From: Woeseiaceae bacterium
GTDB lineage: Bacteria > Pseudomonadota > Gammaproteobacteria > Steroidobacterales > Woeseiaceae
Direction of reading: 5' to 3'
Length of the DNA: 64,000 nt
NCBI GenBank assembly: GCA_028280615.1
Contig: JANQLK010000057.1
Span: 168,798-232,797, forward strand
The number at the start of each line of letters is the position of its first letter. Within the stretch, counting starts at the first letter, position 1. The notes under the pieces are model-generated. The model was not told the DNA's origin and searched no databases. It was given only the letters and a program-made list of their open reading frames with translations. The translations under genes and the position numbers were made by a program. Positions 9,151 through 18,337 of the stretch are shown piece by piece.

Positions 9151-9179
9151 TTGACGCTACGCCCCGGTCTGGTAATACT
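9151..9179 (+). promoter_or_regulatory. Sigma-70 promoter of the trp operon
   Basis: -35 TTGACG at 9151-9156 and -10 TAATAC at 9173-9178 (spacer 16; AATACT would give 17). The expected transcription start is at about 9185-9187, which coincides with the ATG of the leader peptide at 9187. Confidence 0.75.
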
Positions 9180-9186
9180 CGGCCCC

Positions 9187-9249
9187 ATGAACGCTCTGAA
9201 CAACACGCGCTGGTGGTGGCAGTCCCCGAAGGAGTGGGCCGCCCGCTGA
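9187..9249 (+). CDS. trpL: trp operon leader peptide
   Basis: A 20-codon open frame, MNALNNTRWWWQSPKEWAAR, with three tandem Trp codons at 9211-9219 and a fourth at 9235, ending with TGA 9247. It lies between a strong promoter and a U-tract hairpin ahead of trpE, the standard arrangement of ribosome-mediated trp attenuation. When charged tRNA-Trp is scarce the ribosome should stall on the Trp run and favour the antiterminator. No Shine-Dalgarno sequence is possible if transcription starts at the predicted site, so initiation would be leaderless. Confidence 0.85.
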   Translation: MNALNNTRWWWQSPKEWAAR

Positions 9250-9311
9250 CCAGCGTCCGAGCGAAACGAACACGATGCCCATCTCCGCAACCGCGCAGGT
9301 GGGTTTTTTTT
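9208..9311 (+). promoter_or_regulatory. trp attenuator: pause hairpin, antiterminator and terminator
   Basis: CGCTGGT (9208-9214, spanning Arg and the first Trp codon) is an exact complement of ACCAGCG (9249-9255) and can form the 1:2 pause stem. GGAGTGGG (9231-9238) can pair with CCCATCTCC (9278-9286) with one bulge, an antiterminator. CCCATCT (9278-9284) pairs with AGGTGGG (9297-9303, one G-U), followed by eight T at 9304-9311, the terminator. The antiterminator and terminator use the same CCCATCT strand and so exclude each other. Confidence 0.8.
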
Positions 9312-9333
9312 GGCCACGACACCGAGGTACCGG

Positions 9334-10722
9334 ATGCAGGCACCGTTCGACATTGCCGCCGACCTGGATACGCCCGTCTCGGCGTTCCTCAAGCTCGGCG
9401 ACCTGAAGCCTCGCTACCTGCTCGAGAGCGTCGAGGGCGGCGAGCGCCTCGCGCGCTACTCGTTTCTCGGCTTCGGCGATGCGCTCGAGATTCGTATGGA
9501 TCCCGAGGGACTGAGTGTCGACGGTCAGCGCCGGCCCCGCCCCGCCACGCGCGAGGCGTACCTCGAGGCCCTCCGCGAGACGCTCACGCTCGCGCCGCGG
9601 CCCAAGCCCGATGTCGCCGAGCTGCCGTTCGCGGGCGGCCTCGTCGGCGTCTCGGGCTACGACGTCGTCAGGCTCTTCGAGCGGCTCGAGCGGCAATCCG
9701 AGTCGCAATCCGACGTGCCGGATGCGGCGTTCACGGCCACGGCCTCGCTGCTCGTGTTCGATCACCTGACCCGCCGCGTGGCGCTCCTGCATGACGGGCC
9801 CGAATACGAGCGCCAGCGCCTGCGTCGCGAAGTCATCGCAAGGCTGCGCGGCGCCGTGCCGCAAATCGAAGGCAAACGCGAAACGACAGCCGCCGAGGCG
9901 TCCCTCTGCGAGACCGAATACTGCGAGCGCGTCGAGGCCTGCAAGGAGTACATCGCCGCGGGCGACATCTACCAGATCGTCATCTCGGTGCTGTTCAAGG
10001 GCCGGACGAACGTGCCGCCGTTCGAGGTGTATCGTGCGATGCGGCTCATCAATCCGTCGCCATACATGTTCTATTTCGATTTCGACGACTTGAAGGTCGT
10101 GGGCTCGTCGCCCGAGGCGCTCGTGCGCCTGACTGGCCGGCGGGCCTCGCTCAGACCCATCGCGGGCACGCTGCCGCGCGGTCAGACGACCGATGAAGAC
10201 GCGGCCAACGAGGCCCGGCTGCTGGCCGACCCGAAGGAGGCCGCCGAGCACGTCATGCTCGTCGACCTCGCGCGCAACGACCTCGGCAGAGTCGCGAGCG
10301 CGGGCAGCGTGTGCGTCGATCCCTACCGGTCGATCGAGCGCTACAGCCACGTCATGCACATCGTGAGCGGCGTCGAAGGCGAACTGGACGAAGGCTACGA
10401 CCAGTTCGACCTGCTCGCGGCGACCTTTCCGGCCGGTACGCTGGTCGGCGCGCCCAAGGTCCGCGCGATGCAGATCATCGAGGAGATGGAGAACGTGGGC
10501 CGCGGCCTGTACGCGGGCACGGCCGGCTACTTCGGCATCACGGGCGACATGGACCAGGCCATCACGATCCGAACGCTCGTCTTCTCGGGCGAGGAGTACA
10601 GCTTTCAGGCGGGCGCGGGCATCGTTGCCGATTCGGTGCCCGAGCGCGAATACCAGGAGGTGCTCGCCAAGAGCGCAATCCTGCGCCGCGCGCTGGAGCT
10701 TGCCGCGGAGGGAGTGTATTGA
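9334..10722 (+). CDS. trpE: Anthranilate synthase component I
   Basis: 462 residues from ATG 9334, chosen because GAGG sits six bases upstream. An upstream TTG at 9310 lies inside the attenuator T-run and has no ribosome site. The enzyme converts chorismate to anthranilate using ammonia delivered by TrpG. The N-terminal part has LLESVEGGERLARYSFLGF, with the LLES element of the Trp feedback site. The chorismate-binding C-terminal half shows RPIAGTLPRGQT, LVDLARNDLGRVA, TFPAGTLVGAPKVRAMQIIE and YQEVLAKS. It is the first structural gene of the operon, and its stop overlaps the proposed trpG start. Confidence 0.96.
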   Translation: MQAPFDIAADLDTPVSAFLKLGDLKPRYLLESVEGGERLARYSFLGFGDALEIRMDPEGLSVDGQRRPRPATREAYLEALRETLTLAPRPKPDVAELPFAGGLVGVSGYDVVRLFERLERQSESQSDVPDAAFTATASLLVFDHLTRRVALLHDGPEYERQRLRREVIARLRGAVPQIEGKRETTAAEASLCETEYCERVEACKEYIAAGDIYQIVISVLFKGRTNVPPFEVYRAMRLINPSPYMFYFDFDDLKVVGSSPEALVRLTGRRASLRPIAGTLPRGQTTDEDAANEARLLADPKEAAEHVMLVDLARNDLGRVASAGSVCVDPYRSIERYSHVMHIVSGVEGELDEGYDQFDLLAATFPAGTLVGAPKVRAMQIIEEMENVGRGLYAGTAGYFGITGDMDQAITIRTLVFSGEEYSFQAGAGIVADSVPEREYQEVLAKSAILRRALELAAEGVY

Positions 10723-11318
10723 ACGCCGAACGCTTCGACGACGTGCGCATGCTCCTGGTCGACAACTACGACTCGTTTACCTACAACCTCGTGCAGGCGT
10801 TTGCCGCGCGGGGCGCCGACGTGATCGTGCATCGCAACGATGCGATTACGGTCGACGAGGCGCTCGAGCTCGAGCCGACCCACCTCGTTATCTCGCCCGG
10901 GCCCGGCCGGCCCGAGGACGCCGGCGTTTCGTTAGAGATGATCGCGGCCTTCGAGACGCGCGTACCGATACTCGGCGTATGTCTCGGCCACCAGTGCCTC
11001 GTACAGCACTTCGGCGGCGACATCGTCCGCGCCGAGCGGCTCATGCACGGCAAGACCTCGATGGTCGAGCACGACGGCAAGACGCTCTACGAGCGCCTGA
11101 GCCGGCCGTTCGAGGTCGGCCGCTACCATTCGCTGTGCGCCGAGCCCGGCAGCTTGCCGAACGTGCTTGAGAAGACGGCCGAGACCGGGCGCGGCGAGAT
11201 CATGGGCGTCCGGCACAAGCGGCTGCCGCTCGAGGGCGTGCAGTTTCATCCCGAGAGCGTGCTGACGCCCGAGGGCGATGCGCTGATGGCGAACTTCATG
11301 AGGATCAAGTCCCGATGA
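10719..11318 (+). CDS. trpG: Anthranilate synthase component II (glutamine amidotransferase)
   Basis: Class I glutamine amidotransferase that supplies ammonia to TrpE. Visible motifs are LLVDNYDSFTYNLVQAF at the N-terminus, SPGPGRPEDAG, the nucleophile elbow GVCLGHQCLVQHFGG, and the catalytic His/Glu in VQFHPESVLTPEG. I place the start at TTG 10719, overlapping the trpE TGA, because GGAGGGAG sits about seven bases upstream. An ATG at 10749 would give the usual family N-terminus MLLVDNYDSF but has no ribosome site; it is the alternative. It is not fused to trpD as in enterics. The final ATGA overlaps trpD. Confidence 0.93.
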   Translation: MNAERFDDVRMLLVDNYDSFTYNLVQAFAARGADVIVHRNDAITVDEALELEPTHLVISPGPGRPEDAGVSLEMIAAFETRVPILGVCLGHQCLVQHFGGDIVRAERLMHGKTSMVEHDGKTLYERLSRPFEVGRYHSLCAEPGSLPNVLEKTAETGRGEIMGVRHKRLPLEGVQFHPESVLTPEGDALMANFMRIKSR

Positions 11319-12367
11319 TTATTGCTGAGACCGCTTCTATGAACTACAGCGCGATACTCGACCGGCTCCTTAACGGCGAGTCACTGCTCGAAACCGAAGC
11401 ACACGGGCTCATGATGGGGCTGGCCGAGGGAGAGATGGCCCCGCCGCTCGCGGGCGCCTTGCTCGCGGGCCTGCGCGCCAAGGGCGAAACGGCCGACGAG
11501 ATTCGCGGCTTCGCGACGGCAATGCGCGAACTGGCCGTGAAGCCCGAGATCGCCGACGGTACTCCGACCGTCGATACGGTCGGCACGGGCGGCGACGGTT
11601 CGGGCAGCCTGAACCTGTCGACGGGCACGGGCCTCCTCGCGGCCGCGGCCGGTGCCCGCGTCGTCAAGCACGGCAACCGCTCGGTCTCGAGCCGCTCGGG
11701 CAGCGCCGACGTGCTCGAGTGCCTGGGTGTTCCGCTGCCGCTCGACGGCCCCGCGGCGGCGGCCTGCCTCGACGCGACGGGTTTTACGTTCCTGTTCGCG
11801 CCCGGCTATCACCCGGCCATGAAAGCCGTCGTCCCCATCCGCGCCGCGATGGCCGTGCGCACTGTATTCAACATGCTGGGCCCGCTGACCAATCCGGCCG
11901 CGCCGCCGTTTCAACTGATCGGCGCCTGGAGCCGGCCGGCGGCGAAGCTCATGGCCGACACGCTGGCGGGCATGCCCATCGAGCGTGCCTTCGTCGTGCA
12001 CGGCGCGCCGGGCTGGGACGAGGCGACACCCGTGGGTGACTTTGTCCTGTACGACGTCACGCCCGGAAACGTCGACGAGGCCACCCGCGGCCCAGCGGAC
12101 TACGGTCTCGACAAGTGCAGGCCAGAGGACCTCGAAGGCGGTGACGCCGAGCACAACGCGGCCGAACTCAGGCGCGTGTTCGACGGCGATGACCGGGGCG
12201 CGCACCGCGACGCGCTGCTCATGGGCGCCTCGCTCGTCCTCGAGGTCAAAGGCGACGCCGCGTCTGCCGAGGAGGGCGTCGCCCTCGCGAGGGCCGCGAT
12301 CGACGAGGGTCGCGCCGCGCGGCTGCTCGCGGCAATCCGCGAGCATTTCGAAGGCGCTGCCACGTGA
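11315..12367 (+). CDS. trpD: Anthranilate phosphoribosyltransferase
   Basis: 350 residues; transfers phosphoribose from PRPP to anthranilate. The hallmark VDTVGTGGDGSGSLNLST binds PRPP, followed by VVKHGNRSVSSRSGSADVLE and later FNMLGPLTNPA. The start ATG 11315 overlaps the trpG TGA by ATGA; a second ATG at 11339 would remove eight residues. A 19-bp gap separates it from trpC, the only true gap among the trp genes. Confidence 0.95.
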   Translation: MIIAETASMNYSAILDRLLNGESLLETEAHGLMMGLAEGEMAPPLAGALLAGLRAKGETADEIRGFATAMRELAVKPEIADGTPTVDTVGTGGDGSGSLNLSTGTGLLAAAAGARVVKHGNRSVSSRSGSADVLECLGVPLPLDGPAAAACLDATGFTFLFAPGYHPAMKAVVPIRAAMAVRTVFNMLGPLTNPAAPPFQLIGAWSRPAAKLMADTLAGMPIERAFVVHGAPGWDEATPVGDFVLYDVTPGNVDEATRGPADYGLDKCRPEDLEGGDAEHNAAELRRVFDGDDRGAHRDALLMGASLVLEVKGDAASAEEGVALARAAIDEGRAARLLAAIREHFEGAAT

Positions 12368-12386
12368 ACGGCACCCGGCCCGGGCG

Positions 12387-13190
12387 ATGAGCGACTTCCT
12401 CGAGAGCATGGCGGCCTCGAGCGCCGAGCGCGCGAGCTCGGCGGGGCCGATCGCGACCGCCGATTGCGAACGTCCCGTCGTGCCGCTGCCCGTGGAGCCG
12501 TTCGGCGTCATCGCCGAGATCAAGAACCGTTCGCCGGCCGAAGGCGAACTCGCCAAGCCCGACAGCAATCGTGCCGCGCGCGCGCGGCAGTACGCCGCCG
12601 CCGGCGCCGCGGCGATCTCGGTGCTGACCGAGCCGACGCGCTTCGGCGGCAGCCTCGCGCACCTGGAGGAGGTCGTCGCTGCGGTGCCCGGGACGCCCGT
12701 CATGCGCAAGGACTTCCTCGTCGACCCGGCGCAGATCGACGAAGCGCGCGCCGCGGGCGCGAGTGGCGTGCTCTTGATCGTCGCGATGCTCGACGATGCG
12801 CGCCTGAGACTGATGCTCGATCGCACGCACGCACTCGGACTGTTCGTTCTCGTCGAGTCGTTCGATGCGCGCGATCTCGAGCGGCTCGGCCGCCTGCTGA
12901 GCGCCGACGACCGGGAGCGCATCGCGGAAGGCCAGTTCCTGGTCGGCGTCAACTCGCGCAACTTAAGGACGCTGGCCGTCGACGGCCAGCGCCTCGAAAC
13001 GCTCGCGCCCAGGCTGCCGTCGGGTCGCGCGGTCGCCGAAAGCGGCCTCGAGACGCCCGGAGACGCGGCGCGCGTTGCCTCCCTCGGCTATACGATGGCG
13101 CTCGTCGGCACGGCGCTGATGCGCGCCGACGACCCCGGGAAGCTCGTCGCCGACATGCGCGATGCGGGCAGCCGAGTACTCACGCGATGA
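12387..13190 (+). CDS. trpC: Indole-3-glycerol-phosphate synthase
   Basis: 267 residues, a TIM barrel that converts CdRP to indole-3-glycerol phosphate. Start ATG 12387 gives MSDFLESMAASSAERAS; the longer open frame is a shadow over trpD. Core motifs are FGVIAEIKNRSPAEG (catalytic Lys), TEPTRFGGSLAHLEEV, VMRKDFLVDPAQIDEARAAG, VLVESFDA, LVGVNSRNLRTL and AESGLETPGDA. The N-terminal segment before the barrel is shorter and more variable than in many homologues but functional residues are present. It is separate from trpF, unlike the enteric trpCF fusion, and shares ATGA with it. Confidence 0.95.
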   Translation: MSDFLESMAASSAERASSAGPIATADCERPVVPLPVEPFGVIAEIKNRSPAEGELAKPDSNRAARARQYAAAGAAAISVLTEPTRFGGSLAHLEEVVAAVPGTPVMRKDFLVDPAQIDEARAAGASGVLLIVAMLDDARLRLMLDRTHALGLFVLVESFDARDLERLGRLLSADDRERIAEGQFLVGVNSRNLRTLAVDGQRLETLAPRLPSGRAVAESGLETPGDAARVASLGYTMALVGTALMRADDPGKLVADMRDAGSRVLTR

Positions 13191-13782
13191 GCCTCAAGAT
13201 CAAGATCTGCGGACTCGGCAGCGCCGAAGACGTGGCGGCGGCCGTCGACGCCGGCGCCGATGCGATCGGCTTCGTGTTCGCCGAATCGAAACGCCGGGTA
13301 ACGCCCACGCAGGCCGCGATCGCCGCGAGCGCGGCGCCCGCCGGGATCCAGCGCGTCGCGGTCATGCTGCACCCGTCGAGCGACCAATGGCTCGACGTCC
13401 TGGACGGCTTCAAACCCGATATCCTGCAGACCGACCACGAAGACTTCGCGTCGCTGGCCGTGCCCAACGGCGTCGAGCGCTGGCCCGTGTTCCGCGAGGG
13501 AGCGGCGCTCGATGAAGCCCGGCTGCCCGAAACATTCCTCTACGAAGGCGCAAAGAGCGGTCGCGGGGAGACCGTCGACTGGACCGCGGCCGCGCGGCTG
13601 GCCGCGCGGGGACGCATGCTGCTCGCGGGCGGTCTCGACGCCGACAACGTGGCGCGGGCCGTGCTGACGGTCCGGCCGTACGGTGTCGACGTATCGAGCG
13701 GCGTCGAATCCGCTCCGGGCGTCAAGGACCCGGCCCGTATCCATCAATTCGTCATGGCGGCGCGAGCCGCGGAGCAACGTCT

Positions 13783-13786
<4 letters not shown>
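13187..13786 (+). CDS. trpF: Phosphoribosylanthranilate isomerase
   Basis: 199 residues, TIM barrel. It isomerises phosphoribosylanthranilate to CdRP, the step before TrpC. The first strand KIKICGLGSAEDVAAA carries the catalytic Cys; AGADAIGFVFAESKRRVTP, LLAGGLDADNVARAV and GVDVSSGVESAPGVKDPARI are the remaining signatures with the catalytic Asp and phosphate-binding loop. ATG 13187 overlaps the trpC stop and its own TGA overlaps trpB, so translation is probably coupled across trpC-F-B. Confidence 0.95.
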
Positions 13787-15032
<1,246 letters not shown>

Positions 15033-15036
<4 letters not shown>

Positions 15037-15833
15037 GCAAACGGCACGAGGCGGCGATGCACGCGCACGACAGGGTAACGGCAGCCATCAGGTCGGCCAA
15101 CGCGGAGGGCAGGACCGCGCTCGTGCCGTTCATCACGGCGGGCTACCCGGAACCGGACACGTTCACGGCAACGCTCAAGGAGGTCGCGGCCGCGGGCGAC
15201 GTCGTCGAGGTCGGCATCCCGTTCTCCGACCCGATGGCCGACGGCATGACGATTCAGCGTTCGAGCTTCGAGGCGCTCGCGAAGGGCGTGAGCCTCAGGT
15301 GGATCTTCGATCAGCTCGACACCGTGGCGGCGGACATCGATACGCCGCTGGTCATGATGTCGTACCTCAACCCGCTGCTTCAGTTCGGCTATGACGCGCT
15401 GATCGAGCGCTCGCTCGCGGCCGGCGTGTGCGCGTTCATCGTTCCCGACCTGCCGTTCGAGGAAAGCGCGGAGCTCGGCGACGCGCTCGAAGCACAAGGC
15501 CTGGGCCTCGTCCAGCTCGTGACGCCGGCGACGCCCGATGCGCGGCTCAGCACGCTCGCCGAGGCGTCGCGCGGATTCGTCTATGCCGTGACGATCAAGG
15601 GGATTACGGGTGGCGGCAGCGGCCTGCCCGACGATCTCGCGGACTACCTCGACAAAGTCAGCGGCCTGTCGCCGCTGCCGGTCTGCGCCGGCTTCGGCAT
15701 CCGCGAGGCGGCCGACGTCGCCAACGTAGGCAGGCACGCGGCCGGTGCGATCGTCGGTTCGGCACTCGTCGAGGTGCTCGAGAGGGGTGACAGCCCGACC
15801 GGCTTTCTCGATAATCTCGCCGGCAGATCATGA
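15033..15833 (+). CDS. trpA: Tryptophan synthase alpha chain
   Basis: 266 residues from ATG 15033 overlapping the trpB stop. It cleaves indole-3-glycerol phosphate and channels indole to TrpB. Signatures are LVPFITAGYPEPDT, VEVGIPFSDPMADGMTIQRS with the catalytic Glu and Asp, MMSYLNPLLQFGYDAL, FIVPDLPFEES, TIKGITGGGSGLP and PVCAGFGIREAADV. The loop 2 sequence DGMTIQRS has Met where Pro is more usual (DGPTIQ), a minor variation. The TGA overlaps the ATG of the next gene. Confidence 0.96.
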
Positions 15834-16132
15834 AGAAACTCACCTCGTCGCCGACCCCGCTGACCCTGCACCACTACCGCAACCTGCTCGAGGCGGAAGG
15901 GATCGAGACGGAAATCAAGAACGAGCACTTCAGCTCGGCGTTCGGCGGCATGCCGCTCGCCGAGAGCACGCTGTGGGTCGTCCGGGATCTGGACTACGAC
16001 CGCGCGAAACAGCTCATCGACGGCTCGGCCTTCGAGGAAAGCCCGAAGGAAGCCTGGCAATGCGCGAGCTGCGGCGAGGAAAACGAGGGCCAGTTCGCGG
16101 CCTGCTGGAAATGCGGAGCGGCGATCACCTGA
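15830..16132 (+). CDS. DUF2007-type protein with C-terminal zinc ribbon
   Basis: 100 residues. The first 65 or so match the DUF2007 (putative signal-transducing) fold: LTLHHYRNLLEAEGIETEIK, GGMPLAESTLWVVRDLDYD, AKQLID. The tail has two CxxC pairs, CASCGEENEGQFAACWKCG, a likely zinc ribbon. The start ATG overlaps the trpA TGA, so it is the last gene of the trp operon by position and coupling. Function unknown; such proteins often ride in biosynthetic operons. The next gene is convergent and ends six bases later. Confidence 0.85.
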   Translation: MKKLTSSPTPLTLHHYRNLLEAEGIETEIKNEHFSSAFGGMPLAESTLWVVRDLDYDRAKQLIDGSAFEESPKEAWQCASCGEENEGQFAACWKCGAAIT

Positions 16133-16138
16133 TACTCT

Positions 16139-17026
16139 CTAGTTCAGTTCCCGCCAGACTGCGTCGGCATCGATCGGTGTGCCGGGCAGGGTTCTCAGGT
16201 AGCGCAACAGGTCGGCCAGCTCGTCGTCGGTGAAGTAGGCGAATCGGTCCCTTGCCACCATTGTCATCAGGGGTAGCTCGGTGCGCCCGCCCGTGGCCTC
16301 GCCCTTCTTCATGAGCGTAAGGAAATCGGCGTCCGTGTAGCCAGCCAGGACGGCCAGGTCCGGCATGGCGAAGTCGTCCGCGACGTCACCGCGCAGGTCG
16401 AAGCCGTGACACTCGTTGCAGGTCGTCTTGGCTAGATACTCGCCGCGTACGAGCTGCGGATCGTCGTCCTCGCCGAGCGTGAGCGGTGGCATGCGATCGG
16501 CCCATTCGGCCATGTGCTGCGCTTCGCCCCTAACGATCAGACTGCGGGTTTCCCAGCCGAGATCCGGTTTCGGCAGCGGCTTCCCGACGATCGGCGCGGA
16601 GCGCAGGAACGCGACCAGTGCCGCCATGTCTTCGTCGCGCAACAGGACGAAGTTGTAGGACGGCATGGACCAGAGCGCCTTGCCATCGTGGCCGACGCCC
16701 TGCCGGACGGCAGCCTCGATCGTCGCCGCATCGTGATCCCTCGCGTACCGTGCGAGGTTCGGCGCGACCGCGGTTCCTACCCAGCTCCATTCCTCTGCGA
16801 AGACCTTGCCCTCGAGCTGCTGCCCGTGGCAGCCGAAGCAGCCGCGCGTGCGGGCGATGTGGTGGCCCCTGTCGACGGTCGCGGCATCCGCGTTGATGTC
16901 GTAGGCGAAAACCGTCTCGACAGCGACGTCGGCGAGATAGCGCTCGCTTGCGAAGTAGACATAGCCGAAATAGCCGCCGGCCAGGAGCGGCAGGCCCAAA
17001 GCTAGAACGACAACAACACGCTTCAT
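16139..17026 (-). CDS. Exported diheme cytochrome c
   Basis: 295 residues from ATG 17026, preceded by GGAG; a GTG at 17050 would add eight residues. An N-terminal hydrophobic segment (VVVVLALGLPLLAGGYFGYV) serves as signal or anchor, placing it in the periplasm. Two c-type heme sites are visible, CFGCH and CNECH, each followed by a likely Met ligand region (MPSYNFVLL; MPDLAVLAGY). It resembles the class I cytochrome domains that act as electron acceptors for periplasmic dehydrogenases; its partner is unknown. It lies a few bases downstream of the aminotransferase gene on the same strand. Confidence 0.88.
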   Translation of the reverse strand: MKRVVVVLALGLPLLAGGYFGYVYFASERYLADVAVETVFAYDINADAATVDRGHHIARTRGCFGCHGQQLEGKVFAEEWSWVGTAVAPNLARYARDHDAATIEAAVRQGVGHDGKALWSMPSYNFVLLRDEDMAALVAFLRSAPIVGKPLPKPDLGWETRSLIVRGEAQHMAEWADRMPPLTLGEDDDPQLVRGEYLAKTTCNECHGFDLRGDVADDFAMPDLAVLAGYTDADFLTLMKKGEATGGRTELPLMTMVARDRFAYFTDDELADLLRYLRTLPGTPIDADAVWRELN

Positions 17027-17053
17027 CGCCTGGCTCCGGCGACCCGACACGGC

Positions 17054-18337
17054 TTATTCATCATCACGCAGCACGGACAGCGCCGCGTCGATTCGTTCGA
17101 TGGCGTACCCGGCGTCGTCGTGGCTCAAAACCATCGGGCCACGCAGCTTGAGAATATTCGAGTGCGGTCCCGTCGTGCTCGTGAGCAGGCCGCGCCCGCG
17201 AAGCTCGTTGGCCAGGCGCTTCGCAAGGTTCGTCGCCGGATGTTTGCTGTCACGGTCTGTGACGAGCTCCAGGCCGGTGTAGAGACCGCTGCCTCGAACG
17301 TCGCCGATGCGTTCGTGGCGATCGGCAAGTTTCCAAAGCTCCGAAATGAAATAAGCGCCGACCTCGAGCGCGTTTGCCTCGAGCTTCTCATCGTCGATCA
17401 CGTCGAGCACGGCGAGGCCCGCAGCCGCCGACACGGGATTGCCGCCGAAGGTATTGAAGTAGTCGCCGGTCTTGCCGAACGCCTCGACGATGTCGCGGCG
17501 GGTGACGACGCCTGCCAGCGGATGGCCATTGCCCATCGGTTTGCCCATCGTCACGATGTCGGGCACGAAGCCGTCGGCCTGGTAGCCCCAGAAATGCCTG
17601 CCCATGCGGCCGAAGCCGGGCTGTACTTCATCGGCGATGAACAACGCGTCCGCCGCCCGAACGATGCGCGCGGCGGCCGCGAGGTAGCCGGCCGGCGGTG
17701 CGATGACGCCGCCCGAGGACGCGATCGTATCGATGATGAACGCGGCCGGCTTGACGCCGCGCGATTCGAGCGCTCCGAGCGCGTCGCTGATGTGCGCGGC
17801 AAACGCCTCGCCGTCATCGAGGTGTTCGCCGCGGTACGGGTCGGGCACCGGCACTGTGGCGACGTAGTCCGGCACCTGGTCGGCCGGGATGTCCGCCGTC
17901 GTGATCTCCCAGGTGGCCTGCGTGTTGCCGTGGTAGGCATAGCTCGTGACGATGAAGCCCGTGCCGCCCGTGTACGAGCGCGCAACGCGCATGGCGAGTT
18001 CGTTCGCCTCGCTGCCCGTGCAACAGAACATCGCCGTGTCGAGTTCGTCCTCGAACTTTGCGAGCAGGCGTTCGGCGTAGTCGACGACATTGTCGTGCAG
18101 GTAGCGCGTATGCGTATTCAGCGTCGCAAGCTGCCGCGTGATCGCCTCGACGACGTGCGGGTGGCAATGACCGACGTGCGGCACGTTGTTGTACAGGTCG
18201 AGGTAGCGTTTGCCGGCCGCATCGTAGAGCCAGCTGCCTTCGCCGCGGACGATGTGCACGGGCTCGTCGTAGAACAGGCGATACGTCGGACCGAGCAGCC
18301 GCTGGCGGCGATCGAGCAGGTCCTCTCCGCCGCTCAT
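17054..18337 (-). CDS. Class III PLP enzyme of the ETNPPL/PHYKPL phospho-lyase type
   Basis: 427 residues from ATG 18337, which overlaps the kinase stop by ATGA; the longer open frame is a shadow. It closely matches the ethanolamine-phosphate / 5-phosphohydroxylysine phospho-lyase branch of class III aminotransferases: YDAAGKRYLDLYNNVPHVGH, NTHTRYLHDNVVDYAERL, TGSEANELAMRVARSYTG, YAYHGNTQ, FIADEVQPGFGRMGRHFWGY, VTMGKPMGNGHP with the PLP lysine, and DYFNTFGGNPVSAAAGLAVL. These enzymes release ammonia and phosphate from O-phosphoamines to give an aldehyde. The kinase immediately upstream could supply the phosphorylated substrate. A true aminotransferase role is possible and cannot be excluded from sequence. 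Confidence 0.88.
   Translation of the reverse strand: MSGGEDLLDRRQRLLGPTYRLFYDEPVHIVRGEGSWLYDAAGKRYLDLYNNVPHVGHCHPHVVEAITRQLATLNTHTRYLHDNVVDYAERLLAKFEDELDTAMFCCTGSEANELAMRVARSYTGGTGFIVTSYAYHGNTQATWEITTADIPADQVPDYVATVPVPDPYRGEHLDDGEAFAAHISDALGALESRGVKPAAFIIDTIASSGGVIAPPAGYLAAAARIVRAADALFIADEVQPGFGRMGRHFWGYQADGFVPDIVTMGKPMGNGHPLAGVVTRRDIVEAFGKTGDYFNTFGGNPVSAAAGLAVLDVIDDEKLEANALEVGAYFISELWKLADRHERIGDVRGSGLYTGLELVTDRDSKHPATNLAKRLANELRGRGLLTSTTGPHSNILKLRGPMVLSHDDAGYAIERIDAALSVLRDDE

Noticed and set aside
9310..9333. TTG 9310 as trpE start
   Set aside because: It lies in the attenuator T-run and has no ribosome site; ATG 9334 has GAGG six bases upstream.
12464..13186. Long frame before trpF as a fused protein
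   Set aside because: It is Arg/Ala-rich shadow sequence of trpC; trpF starts at ATG 13187 with ATGA overlap.
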